Positions 9,150 to 19,063 of a stretch of DNA of 64,000 nt are shown here, in pieces (the first letter of the stretch is position 1; each line of letters starts with the position of its first letter). The notes under the pieces were generated by a model that ran no database searches, was not told the origin of the DNA, and saw only the letters and a list, made by a program, of their open reading frames with translations. Both the position numbers and the translations under genes were made by a program. The stretch is from positions 54,913 to 118,912 of the forward strand of contig JALTZF010000098.1 of assembly GCA_027046265.1 (NCBI GenBank). The letters are read 5' to 3'. This stretch comes from Pyrodictiaceae archaeon (lineage in GTDB: Archaea > Thermoproteota > Thermoprotei_A > Sulfolobales > Pyrodictiaceae).

Positions 9150-10367
9150 ATGGTCAGGTATAACAGGTTCTACTCATCTATTGCAAGCTCCTTACGTGCA
9201 TCAGATATCCGCGAACTCCTGAAGCTAGTAGAGAAAGGTGACATAATAAGCCTTGCAGGAGGATTGCCGGACCCACAAACCTTTCCCAGAGAGGAACTGG
9301 CAGATATCGCGCGCCAAGTAATCATTAATTTTGGCGAGAAAGCACTCCAGTACGCACCAACCCGAGGTGTATCATACTTTCTTGAAGCAGTACGCGAATT
9401 TGCTGTACGTCATGGTATAAAAGTAACCGATGATGATGGCATTATAGCCACTGTAGGTAGCCAACAATCACTCTACCTTATTGGCAAAGCACTATTGGAT
9501 AAAGGGGACATTGTCATTACAGAAGAGCCAGCCTACTTGGGTGCTGTTCAGGCATTTAAGGCTGTAGGCGCGCGTTTTGCTACTGTACCCATAGATGAGA
9601 ATGGAATGCGGACTGATAAGCTAGAGGAAGTTCTTGCTAGTTTAAGGAGGGAAGGGCGTATCAATAAGGTAAAATTCATATATACGGTTGCAACATGCCA
9701 TAATCCTGCAGGCACAACTATGCCTAACGATAGGAGGAAACAGCTTCTCGAGTTAGCTGAGCAGTATGACCTCCTTGTAGTGGAGGATGATCCTTACCGG
9801 TTTATAATGTTTGAAGAGGCTGAAGCTACACCGATAAAAACTATTGACAATAGTGGCAGAACTATCTATTTGAGTTCATTCAGTAAAATATTGGCGCCCG
9901 GACTTAGACTTGGCTGGGCTGTAGGCCCTGATCCTATCATAGGGAAGCTTGAATTATTGAAGCAACCAGTTGATCTTCATACTCCTTCTCTACCGCAGTT
10001 TATTGCTGCTGAGGCTATAAAGAGAGGGGTTATTGATAGGCATCTGCCTAGAATAAGGGCTATATATAGAGAGAAGAGAGATGCCATGCTTAGTGCTCTT
10101 GAAGAACATATGCCGGAGAGCGTGAAATGGACAAAGCCTGTTGGTGGAATGTTTGTCTGGGTATGGTTTCCTGAAGGAGTAAACACACGAGAACTCTTTA
10201 AGAAGGCTTTAGAAAAGAAGGTTGCATTTGTCCCAGGCGACGCGTTCTTCCCCAATGGCGGCGGCGAAAATACTGCTCGCCTAAACTTCAGTTACCCACC
10301 CCCAGAGAAGCTTAGAGAGGGCGTAAAGAGGCTGGCAGAAGCCTATAAGGAACTCTATGGCAACTAG
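9150..10367 (+). CDS. PLP-dependent class I/II aminotransferase (LysN/2-aminoadipate-type)
   Basis: LAGGLPDPQTFP, ATCHNPAGTTM, VVEDDPYRF, SSFSKILAPGLRLGW motifs. Confidence 0.9.
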   Translation: MVRYNRFYSSIASSLRASDIRELLKLVEKGDIISLAGGLPDPQTFPREELADIARQVIINFGEKALQYAPTRGVSYFLEAVREFAVRHGIKVTDDDGIIATVGSQQSLYLIGKALLDKGDIVITEEPAYLGAVQAFKAVGARFATVPIDENGMRTDKLEEVLASLRREGRINKVKFIYTVATCHNPAGTTMPNDRRKQLLELAEQYDLLVVEDDPYRFIMFEEAEATPIKTIDNSGRTIYLSSFSKILAPGLRLGWAVGPDPIIGKLELLKQPVDLHTPSLPQFIAAEAIKRGVIDRHLPRIRAIYREKRDAMLSALEEHMPESVKWTKPVGGMFVWVWFPEGVNTRELFKKALEKKVAFVPGDAFFPNGGGENTARLNFSYPPPEKLREGVKRLAEAYKELYGN

Positions 10368-10376
10368 CATGTTGAC

Positions 10377-11252
10377 TTATTTTCTTTCTAATACATATAC
10401 AAAGGACGTTCTTTCACTTAATAAAGGGGGCTCGATAAGCCCTATATCAATATTCACAATATGTTCTTTGATACAATCAGCGTGTTTTCTTAGAAGCTTT
10501 CTCCAATACAATCCATGGGTTCCCTTAAGTAATTCAAAACACAAAATGTCATTAGGTAAAGGAGCGTAAATGGATGATGCAACTGGATGAAGGAGAACTG
10601 CTCTAGGTGCTTTAATTAGTTTGGTGTACCACGTAAAAGGAATGGGTGTCATTAAAACAATAACATCATAGTTGTTATGAGCTACTCGATGAATTAATCT
10701 AAGACCACAAATACTCTTCTTATACTTGAAGGTTAACGTGTCCACATTATAACCTCTATCTACTAGTTCAAGAGACAGAAGAAGCCCGGAAACACCTGCT
10801 CCAACCACGAGTACTCTAGAGTAGTCGCTTAACTCTATCTTTGTAACAGCATCATATGCTATTGATGCATGGAGAGAAAGAGAGTCTAAGGGGTTAGGAT
10901 TATTATCAAGTACTGTAAGAGAATCAGATTTGACTACAGTGTACTCTCCTAAGAAGCCGTCAGTGTCTATACCCGTCTGAGAATATAGCTCTACTGTTGT
11001 AGGTGCAACGTACTTTCCTGAGAAAATAGGGTTGATACTCTTGCTTGTTTCAACGATTCGGCCAATCCCCGAGAATCCCATGACAATCCCATATCTTGGC
11101 AGAATGACTCTCTGGCGAATAGCCTCTTCAACACCTGTCCATGAAGCATAATGGACTCTAATCAGTACATAACCTGGGGGAATATAACCGAAGTGTCTTT
11201 TAGAAATATTAATATCACCGCGCCATTCAATAACAGTATACTCTTGTACCAT
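10377..11252 (-). CDS. Medium-chain dehydrogenase/reductase-like protein
   Basis: GroES-like N-terminus (GFSGIGRIVE) and Rossmann VLVVGAGVSGLLLSLEL. Confidence 0.65.
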   Translation of the reverse strand: MVQEYTVIEWRGDINISKRHFGYIPPGYVLIRVHYASWTGVEEAIRQRVILPRYGIVMGFSGIGRIVETSKSINPIFSGKYVAPTTVELYSQTGIDTDGFLGEYTVVKSDSLTVLDNNPNPLDSLSLHASIAYDAVTKIELSDYSRVLVVGAGVSGLLLSLELVDRGYNVDTLTFKYKKSICGLRLIHRVAHNNYDVIVLMTPIPFTWYTKLIKAPRAVLLHPVASSIYAPLPNDILCFELLKGTHGLYWRKLLRKHADCIKEHIVNIDIGLIEPPLLSERTSFVYVLERK

Positions 11253-11396
11253 CTCTCATCTCCATTCTACATATCCTATAAAAAGATGCTTGGTGAACAT
11301 CAAAATTCTTCCCAGCTTTTATGAGCCTAGCGTTCTTTCTTTTATAATCTAGTCTCCTGGTTCTCTATACATTATGGAGTTTCTGGTGTATGACTA

Positions 11397-12260
11397 ATGC
11401 CCATGACGGTCCCATCAACTAGTCTTATTAATAAGGATCTGGTAAAAGCTGCTGAATTACTGTGTACTAATGGATTTGAAATGATTGAGCTATCGTACAC
11501 CAACATTGAACGAAGTGGTGTAGACGCATATTCCGCATATAGCCATATACAATCTGCTTTTTCCATAATTCAACGCTTAGGATGTAAGGCTCCCGTAATA
11601 CATGCCCCATGGGAGCAATACTTGTCTCTCTTTTTAGGTTCCGGACTTGATAATCTTATAGGTAAGATTAAACTAATAATAGATCTCGCCTCAAAATATG
11701 ATGCTCATATTATTGTATTACATCTCATACCTCAAAACTATATAGGAGAAAAGCAAGTCTATACTGTAGCACACAGGATACTTAGTAAATTAATTGATTA
11801 TAGGGAGAGGGAGAGACTCAGTATCAAGATAGCATTAGAGAACCTTGCCCATGGCAATCCTTGGAATAAATTTGAGAAGCTTATAAGCTTAATACAACAC
11901 TTTAATAACGACATGTTAGGCCTTTGTATAGATGTAGGCCATGCACACATTAACAAGTATACCCCCACTAGCTTGGATAGGATACTTTCTAGCTATAATG
12001 TTGTTAATAAAGTCTTTTGCATACACATAAATGACAATGACGGAGTCAATGATACACATAGCTTACCGGGCTGTGGAACTATAGACTGGAGTAGACTGCT
12101 ATCCTCTCAGTGGTTTCGTACAGCAGAATACTGGGTCTTAGAGAGCGAATGTAAGTTAAAGAGTGTAGATGCATGCGTAGTTAGAGCCTTGGGCTCGATG
12201 AGTATGATAGAAAAGCTACGTTCTCTTTTGCATAGAGATAGTAAGATGAGGTTGGGATAG
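11397..12260 (+). CDS. Xylose isomerase-like TIM barrel (sugar isomerase / AP endonuclease 2 family)
   Basis: IELSYTN, VIHAPWEQY, ALENLAHG, LCIDVGHAHIN, VFCIHINDNDG, WVLESE. Confidence 0.8.
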   Translation: MPMTVPSTSLINKDLVKAAELLCTNGFEMIELSYTNIERSGVDAYSAYSHIQSAFSIIQRLGCKAPVIHAPWEQYLSLFLGSGLDNLIGKIKLIIDLASKYDAHIIVLHLIPQNYIGEKQVYTVAHRILSKLIDYRERERLSIKIALENLAHGNPWNKFEKLISLIQHFNNDMLGLCIDVGHAHINKYTPTSLDRILSSYNVVNKVFCIHINDNDGVNDTHSLPGCGTIDWSRLLSSQWFRTAEYWVLESECKLKSVDACVVRALGSMSMIEKLRSLLHRDSKMRLG

Positions 12261-12267
12261 TCTAGAG

Positions 12268-13692
12268 CTAAATTTCAGGAGTTATGACGTAATCCTCGTC
12301 TTTATAAAGTACAATGTACATTGCAATCAATGTAACAAGTAGTGATGCAGCTGACATATACGATATAAGCCCTGAAATTGCTGAGTAGCTTGATAGACTA
12401 ACGGCTGTATTTATCATTATCTTGGTTGGTATAAAGCCAACAGCAGAAGATACTCCTATGACTAGGTTAGCATTTAACAGTATCCCTTTCTCATTATATG
12501 AAGCTTTAACGTAAATAGGTTGTACAAGCACTTGTATACTACGGTACAATGTATATTGGACACGTATGAATGTCTGTTTAAGCTTTGAGATTTCTATAGT
12601 ACGTCCAGCAAGGTTTGGGGCAAGGTATAAGTTGTATTGTTCTAATACTTTCGAAGTTATTCTACCTACTATGTCTTGAGCTGTATAGGTTATTGGTTCA
12701 GCACGTCCATCATGGATGTACACAAAGACTATATCGATGCCTTTTTCGGTATAGCCAGTGATGTCCCAAGCTACTTTATAAAGAGCTAATGTTGTTGGCG
12801 AAGCTGTACTTAAGAAGTAGCTTACCATGGTTCCTGCGAGCAGCGCCATAGACAAGAGGGCGAAAAGAGACTTAGCTGATGGTGATAGGCCTCTTCGCTC
12901 GAATGGGGTATAAAAGTATAGTATTCCAAAGAGGCTTCGTGCACGGCTCATTAGCCTCAAGAGTCTTAGACGGTTTTTATCTGCTGTAAACATTAAGCTT
13001 GCCACTCCTGCAAGGAAGCCTCCAGCATGGGCGAAGAATGCTATTCCGCTATTAAATAGTATGTAACCTTCTAGGACTTGTATAGCAAACCATGAGAGAA
13101 GATAGTATATTGCTGGAAGTTCAAAGCAGAAAGGTATTAAGAAGAGAAAGAAGCAGGCTGAGAGCCTTGTACCCGGGAAGAGGAGCATATATGCACCCAA
13201 TACACCGCTTATAGCACCACTCGCGCCCACACTAGGGATAGCTAACATCATTGGATCTTGTATATATGTGAATACTGTGTGGAATACTATAGCCATAATG
13301 CCGCTAGCTATGTATAGTGCTAGGAATCTCCATTTGCCGAGAGTTCTTTCAACTGCTCTACCGAAAATATAGAGGAAGTACATGTTGAAGAATATGTGGA
13401 AAATGTCTGCATGCGTGAACATTGCAGTGAATACTCTATAAATAGAAGCAGGATCTACAAGAAGCTGTGCTGGTATAACGCCAAGTCTCGCGATCCAGTC
13501 AACCGTGCTCTGAATAAATCCTGTTTCAAACGACGTTATAATGTAAACTATTAGGTTCAAGATAATTATTGTGTATAGCATTACTGGCCTCTCTTCAGAA
13601 TAGGGTACTGCATCAGCACCAAACACAATTTCTCTAGTAATTGGAAATGATGGGGCATTATTGCTCTCGCTCTTATTCATGCTTAACACCAT
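12268..13692 (-). CDS. Rhomboid-family intramembrane serine protease with long C-terminal extension
   Basis: GASGAISG catalytic Ser motif, FAHAGGFLAG His motif, multiple TM segments. Confidence 0.88.
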   Translation of the reverse strand: MVLSMNKSESNNAPSFPITREIVFGADAVPYSEERPVMLYTIIILNLIVYIITSFETGFIQSTVDWIARLGVIPAQLLVDPASIYRVFTAMFTHADIFHIFFNMYFLYIFGRAVERTLGKWRFLALYIASGIMAIVFHTVFTYIQDPMMLAIPSVGASGAISGVLGAYMLLFPGTRLSACFFLFLIPFCFELPAIYYLLSWFAIQVLEGYILFNSGIAFFAHAGGFLAGVASLMFTADKNRLRLLRLMSRARSLFGILYFYTPFERRGLSPSAKSLFALLSMALLAGTMVSYFLSTASPTTLALYKVAWDITGYTEKGIDIVFVYIHDGRAEPITYTAQDIVGRITSKVLEQYNLYLAPNLAGRTIEISKLKQTFIRVQYTLYRSIQVLVQPIYVKASYNEKGILLNANLVIGVSSAVGFIPTKIMINTAVSLSSYSAISGLISYMSAASLLVTLIAMYIVLYKDEDYVITPEI

Positions 13693-13896
13693 TTAGTTAA
13701 TGTATCCATAAATAGTACCTATAGGGTGTCCATCTAATTGACATCCAATCCCGTGATTATTTAAACTCTACCAGTATGGCTAAGAAACTAAGACCTTTCA
13801 TCATCTACGTCTCTCTTAGTAATAGGTCGAGATTTGTCTAAGTTAACGAGTTTTTTACTCCCATGCCATAAGTTATAGTAGCCTGGTGCCCTAGTA

Positions 13897-15294
13897 TTGG
13901 CTGCAAAAAACCATGACAATATTGATGTAGATCGTCTTATTAGCGTGTTTTCTAAAGAAGCTACAAGGCTGAAAATAACCTACGCTGATTTGCGCATTGA
14001 GCGCGTGAAGTTCAATCGCTTAGAGCTTAGGGAGGGTGTTCTTACGACTCTTTCTGGAATGGATTATGGACTTGCTGTGCGCATATACCACAATGGGGCT
14101 TTTGGCTTTGCATTTTCATCTATACTAAATGTTGAGAGCATAAAGCGAGCCTTGGTATATGCATACAGTATGGCTAGGTCGGCCAGATCGAAGCTCCCCA
14201 GGCCAGCTCTATTCGAGCCGGCAGAGTCCTATTACGAGCACCCTGTCTACGAGGGCATTGAGGATGTATCTATTGACATTAAGGCAAGGGATCTACTTGA
14301 GCTTGATAAGCTACTAGCTGAAAAGCCTTTTGTCAAGTCAAGAACCGTGTATTACTATGAGGCTGTAGAGGAAAAGTACTATGCGAGTACCGAGGATAGA
14401 CACTTAGGTGAGCGGAGAGAACTCGCCTACATTGCTGCTAGTGTGTTTGGACAACAGGAGGGGGTTCGCGGTAGTAGTATTGTAACTAATGGTACCATAA
14501 AAGGGTATTATTTATGGAAAAAGATGAGCATCGAGGAATTCGCAGAGAAAGCTCTTCAGCGTCTAGAATCACAGCTACGGGCTAAGCCGCCTAAGTCTGG
14601 AAACTTTCCTGTCGTGCTTGCGCCCGAAACTGTGGGTGTCTTTGTGCATGAGGCCTTTGGCCATCTAGCTGAGGCTGACTTAGTGGCTGCAGGTAGCGCG
14701 CTTCAAGGCAGGAAAGAGCAGGAAGTCGCTGCCCCAATAGTAACTATAGTTGATGATCCATCAATAGACGATGGATTTGGCACGCTTAGATATGATGACG
14801 AGGGAGTAAAGACCGCTAGAGCTGTAATAGTCGAGAATGGGGTGCATAAGCAGGTTATGACTGACCGTGTCCACGCAACTCTCCTAGACGAGGAGCCTAC
14901 TGGGAATGCAAGAGCTGAATCGTTCCGTTACCCGCCAATAGTGCGTATGAGGAATACCATTATGTTACCTGGCGATGCAACATTTGAAGAAATGCTTGAA
15001 GACATAGAATTTGGTTACTACATAGTGTCAACAGCTGGAGGACAAACAAACCTTGATGGAAGCTTCCAGGTTGGGGTAAGAGAGGCCTACGAAATAGTTA
15101 ACGGCGAGCTCGGTGCTCCTGTGAGGAATTTAAGTATAACTGGTAACACACTCGAGACGCTCAGAAACATTGATATGGTTGGCAAAGATTTCCAATTATT
15201 CTATGGGCGCTGTGGTAAGGGCCAAGTAGTCTTTGTTTCTGATGGAGGCCCGCATGTCCGTGTTAAGAGAATGACTGTAGGAGGTAGAGCGTAA
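13897..15294 (+). CDS. tldD: TldD metallopeptidase
   Basis: HEAFGHLAEAD zinc motif; paired with TldE-like gene. Confidence 0.93.
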   Translation: MAAKNHDNIDVDRLISVFSKEATRLKITYADLRIERVKFNRLELREGVLTTLSGMDYGLAVRIYHNGAFGFAFSSILNVESIKRALVYAYSMARSARSKLPRPALFEPAESYYEHPVYEGIEDVSIDIKARDLLELDKLLAEKPFVKSRTVYYYEAVEEKYYASTEDRHLGERRELAYIAASVFGQQEGVRGSSIVTNGTIKGYYLWKKMSIEEFAEKALQRLESQLRAKPPKSGNFPVVLAPETVGVFVHEAFGHLAEADLVAAGSALQGRKEQEVAAPIVTIVDDPSIDDGFGTLRYDDEGVKTARAVIVENGVHKQVMTDRVHATLLDEEPTGNARAESFRYPPIVRMRNTIMLPGDATFEEMLEDIEFGYYIVSTAGGQTNLDGSFQVGVREAYEIVNGELGAPVRNLSITGNTLETLRNIDMVGKDFQLFYGRCGKGQVVFVSDGGPHVRVKRMTVGGRA

Positions 15295-15333
15295 ACAACC
15301 TCCTTATAGCAACCCTATTAAGGTGATATAGTT

Positions 15334-16701
15334 ATGAGTAGTAGGGCTTCACTCATTGAGCTAGCAACCCTGGCTACGAAGTACGCTGTAAAGGAGGGAG
15401 CCACAGAGGCTGAGGCCTTCGGCGTTAATACACGTGGATACGTAGTTAGCATATTTGCAGGCCAGATAAAGGAGCTTCAATCGATAAATGATGTTGGTAT
15501 AGGGATAAGAGTAGCTGTCGGCAAGCGGTTAGGTTTTGCTTATGCAACCGGGACTAACTTCTCGCTAGTCAAGGAAGCGGCCAGGAAGGCTGTAAAGCTA
15601 GCTAAGGTGTCTAGCGAAGACACGTATTGGAGGGGCTTGCCGGCACCAAGCCCCGTATATCCTGAGCCTGGAAACATCTATGATTCGCACTTAGCTTACA
15701 TGAGTCCTGAAACTCTTGTTGAGAACGCGGTTGCTCTAATAGATTACGTCTCAGAGTACAAGGACAAGGGAGTTATACTGTCACGTGCTGGACTTGGCGT
15801 ACATACTGTAGAACGTGCTATAACTAATACAAATGGCGTGTATAGAATTGATGTTGGCACACATGCTCATGTAGTGGTTTCGACTATTATAAGAAAGGAT
15901 GGAGATGTTACACCAGCAGTCTTCAAGTTTGACTCCAGCAGGATAACCTTCCCGTCAATTGAAAGGACGGCAGAACGTGCTATAGAGGTGAACATGCTCT
16001 GTACACGTAAGATAAAAGGGCTAGAGCCTAGAGGGTATACTGTCGTATACGTCTCGGAGGCTTTGGCAGAGCTTCTCTCCGTCACAGTACTTGCATCACT
16101 TAATGGGGAGATGGTTGTACGTGGACGAAGCTACTATGCTGGACGTCTAGAACAGAGAGTAATGGATGAGCGTATAACAATAGTGGACGATGGAACACTG
16201 AAGGGTGGCGACAATACTTGGCGCTTCGACGGTGAAGGTGTTGCTATGCAGAGAAAAGCCCTTGTAGAGAAGGGTGTTCTCAAGGGCTTTGTATTCGACA
16301 ACTATTGGGGTCAAAGAGCGGGGAAGGCCTCTACTGGGAATGCTGTCAGAGGAGGCTACGCCTCAACGCCTTCGCCAGGATTCACGAATGTCGTCATGCT
16401 TGAGGGCGACGCCTCACCCGAAGAGCTTCTCGATGGTAGAGTAATTGTAGTTTATAACGTACAGGGAGCGCACACGGCTAATAGGGAAACTGGAGAGTAT
16501 AGCGTGCTTGCTAATCCTGCAATACTCTATGAAAACGGCGAGGCCAGAGGCTGGATTCAAGGCGCGACACTAGGAGGCAATCTCTACACAGAGCTTGAGT
16601 CAAAAGTCGAACTCGTAGGAAGACTTGTTGAGAAGCCTTATCCTGGAATATACGTGCCTTGGATCAGGATACGAGAAATAAGAGTTGCGCAACAAGCCTA
16701 A
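15334..16701 (+). CDS. TldE/PmbA-family protein
   Basis: TldD/PmbA fold signature, tandem with TldD; lacks HExxxH. Confidence 0.9.
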   Translation: MSSRASLIELATLATKYAVKEGATEAEAFGVNTRGYVVSIFAGQIKELQSINDVGIGIRVAVGKRLGFAYATGTNFSLVKEAARKAVKLAKVSSEDTYWRGLPAPSPVYPEPGNIYDSHLAYMSPETLVENAVALIDYVSEYKDKGVILSRAGLGVHTVERAITNTNGVYRIDVGTHAHVVVSTIIRKDGDVTPAVFKFDSSRITFPSIERTAERAIEVNMLCTRKIKGLEPRGYTVVYVSEALAELLSVTVLASLNGEMVVRGRSYYAGRLEQRVMDERITIVDDGTLKGGDNTWRFDGEGVAMQRKALVEKGVLKGFVFDNYWGQRAGKASTGNAVRGGYASTPSPGFTNVVMLEGDASPEELLDGRVIVVYNVQGAHTANRETGEYSVLANPAILYENGEARGWIQGATLGGNLYTELESKVELVGRLVEKPYPGIYVPWIRIREIRVAQQA

Positions 16702-16711
16702 AGAAGTTTAC

Positions 16712-17488
16712 CTAGCAAACATACTTTGTTTTTAGGTAGGCAACACCCTTAACACTATACTCAATTACAAGAAAACTACTGCCACTACTACAAGTCTCTT
16801 CAGCATTAAGGCTCTTAGCTTTAAGTACAACATCAGCTATAAACTCTAATATCATTACTGGGTTTTCGCGCAATCTACTCGACGAATACACTTTAGACCT
16901 TATGAGGGCTGGGTCAGTTACAACGAGTACTCTTGTCGACAATGGCTTAAGACCTAGCGAAGCAAAACCAGCTACTGCGAAGACAAAAAGACTTCCTGGT
17001 ATAGCTACTTTGACTCTTTCTGCGCTGCACTCAGTTACAACAATATACTCGCCTGCACGTCTACTAAATCCTTTCATGATCCATGCATTGAGAGGAGGTT
17101 TTGATGATGTAAAACCATGTATTGCTATTGCAAGTAAGGGCTCAACACAGTATAGCGTCTTACTGTTAGCCAAGGACTCTTCAAATACCGCTAATGCTTC
17201 AACTTCCTCTCTGAATACCACATAGTCTCTCCACCACCGTGGAACCATTGTATACGTGCGATCTACACTATCTGACACGAAATGATAAGTGTCAATTATG
17301 ATTTCAAAGAGACTTTCTAAGCCAGTTATATGCGCTAATGGTATTAATGCAAATAGTGGGGCAAATATGCTCTTTATGCCCTTATAGCCATATTCGCTTA
17401 ACTTGCTTAAAGCAATAGCTGTTAGTGGTTTAAGCTTTGTTGGAATAATATTGTTTAAGGAGGCTAGAGGCCCTCTACGCTCCTTCAA
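16712..17488 (-). CDS. Hypothetical protein
   Basis: 258 aa ORF, convergent with tldE, no recognised motif. Confidence 0.55.
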   Translation of the reverse strand: MKERRGPLASLNNIIPTKLKPLTAIALSKLSEYGYKGIKSIFAPLFALIPLAHITGLESLFEIIIDTYHFVSDSVDRTYTMVPRWWRDYVVFREEVEALAVFEESLANSKTLYCVEPLLAIAIHGFTSSKPPLNAWIMKGFSRRAGEYIVVTECSAERVKVAIPGSLFVFAVAGFASLGLKPLSTRVLVVTDPALIRSKVYSSSRLRENPVMILEFIADVVLKAKSLNAEETCSSGSSFLVIEYSVKGVAYLKTKYVC

Positions 17489-17640
17489 CCCGTTTCTCCC
17501 ATACTACGAGGGGCTTTGCATAGAAATTCTATTGAAGTGTTTTTGCTTGTTAGTGTTTAAGGATTGCTAGTCTTATTTTGATAAGCCCTAGTTTTAATTT
17601 CTATACAGTATATAGGGGTTCAGGGAGACGGTGAGCTGGT

Positions 17641-19014
17641 ATGCCCGTAAAGAGGGTTGCTTTAGTAGTAGGGGTCAGCGCTTTAATTGTTGCTGCCCTA
17701 ATTGCAATATACTTTGTTTCAAGTATAAGGGAAAAAGGGGAGGGTGTTAAGCTCATAATAGTTACACGGCTTTATCCAGAGGAACAGGAGGCAATAAGAA
17801 GAGCGTTCTTGAATAGTAGTATAGCAAAAGAATACAATATTATTGATATAGAATTCCGTAAGGAGGACTATTCTAAATGGGCTGAGCTGTCCGAGAGTGG
17901 CTATGTTGATGGATTCTTTGTGGGCGAAAAGTATATTTACGATGTACTTTGCAGTGAAGGCCGTCTTTCTAGCTTCACGTTAAAAGAGCTAGTTGATACT
18001 GTAGAGAGCCTGGATAGACGCTATTATGGCGTGGATAGCGAGGGAGGTTATTGCTGGGTGGCAGTTGGCCAGGCAGTATATGGCTTTATAATAAATAGAA
18101 TCTTCCTAGAAAAGCATGGTCTTCAAGAGCCCCAGAAGTGGTCTGATCTCGCCAAGGTTGACTACCTTAAGCCTCTTCTTCTAGGCGAGTCGACGGGGTC
18201 TTTCCCTCGACCAACAAAGAGCGGTACATCACGAACAGTAGTTCATGGCATACTGCAAAAGTACGGGTGGGAAGAGGGGTGGCGTGTGCTGACCATAATA
18301 GCAATGGAGTCTAATATTGTTGATAGTTCGGAAAAAGCACGCGATGAAGCAGCTGAGGGTGTTGCAGCTGTCGCGCCTGCGTACATAGGATACGGTATTG
18401 AGGCTGAAAAAGCTGGGCATGGAGCCATCTTTAAAGTCCCAAAAGGAGAGGGGATACTTTATCTGAGTCTTGCAGCCGTAGCTAGTAAAGCTAAGCACCC
18501 AAAGGAGATGCAAGCATTCATACTATGGTTGTTAAGTGATGAAGGACAGAAGACGCTTGCAAGACTATTCTACTATATACCAGTAAGAGAGAATGTCAAA
18601 GGAATAGAGTGGGTTGAGCGTATATACTCGGAACTCAAGAACAATATCTTCGATTACGACAGAGAACTAGCAACAAAGATCGATAAAGCCGTAACAGCCT
18701 ACTTTGAAGCAGCACTAGCTGATCCTGATTCAAACATGCTACTAAAAGAGATAGGTAGAGAGCTAGCACTATTGCTAAAGGACAAAAAGATAGGCCGCTC
18801 AAAAGCCAATGAAATTCTTAGAAGTGTGGGCAAGCTACTTGTAATAAGAGATCCATGGACAGGAAAAGAAGAAAAGTTCACTCTAGAGTATGCATTGTCT
18901 ATAAATGATAAGCTTAAGGATAAAGAGGAATGGGCTAAATTCTATAATGCTGTCAAGATTGCAGCAATAGAGCACTATAAGAAGATACTAGACGAGATCA
19001 AAACACTCGGGTGA
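17641..19014 (+). CDS. ABC transporter extracellular solute-binding protein (iron/Fbp-type)
   Basis: N-terminal TM/signal anchor and PBP type 2 pattern (GYIINRIFLEKHG..PQKWSDLAK; FILWLLSDEGQKTL). Confidence 0.8.
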   Translation: MPVKRVALVVGVSALIVAALIAIYFVSSIREKGEGVKLIIVTRLYPEEQEAIRRAFLNSSIAKEYNIIDIEFRKEDYSKWAELSESGYVDGFFVGEKYIYDVLCSEGRLSSFTLKELVDTVESLDRRYYGVDSEGGYCWVAVGQAVYGFIINRIFLEKHGLQEPQKWSDLAKVDYLKPLLLGESTGSFPRPTKSGTSRTVVHGILQKYGWEEGWRVLTIIAMESNIVDSSEKARDEAAEGVAAVAPAYIGYGIEAEKAGHGAIFKVPKGEGILYLSLAAVASKAKHPKEMQAFILWLLSDEGQKTLARLFYYIPVRENVKGIEWVERIYSELKNNIFDYDRELATKIDKAVTAYFEAALADPDSNMLLKEIGRELALLLKDKKIGRSKANEILRSVGKLLVIRDPWTGKEEKFTLEYALSINDKLKDKEEWAKFYNAVKIAAIEHYKKILDEIKTLG

Positions 19015-19063
19015 CTAGCCATTACGTCTTGCAGGAGCACATGTCTATGAGGCATGGACGTAA

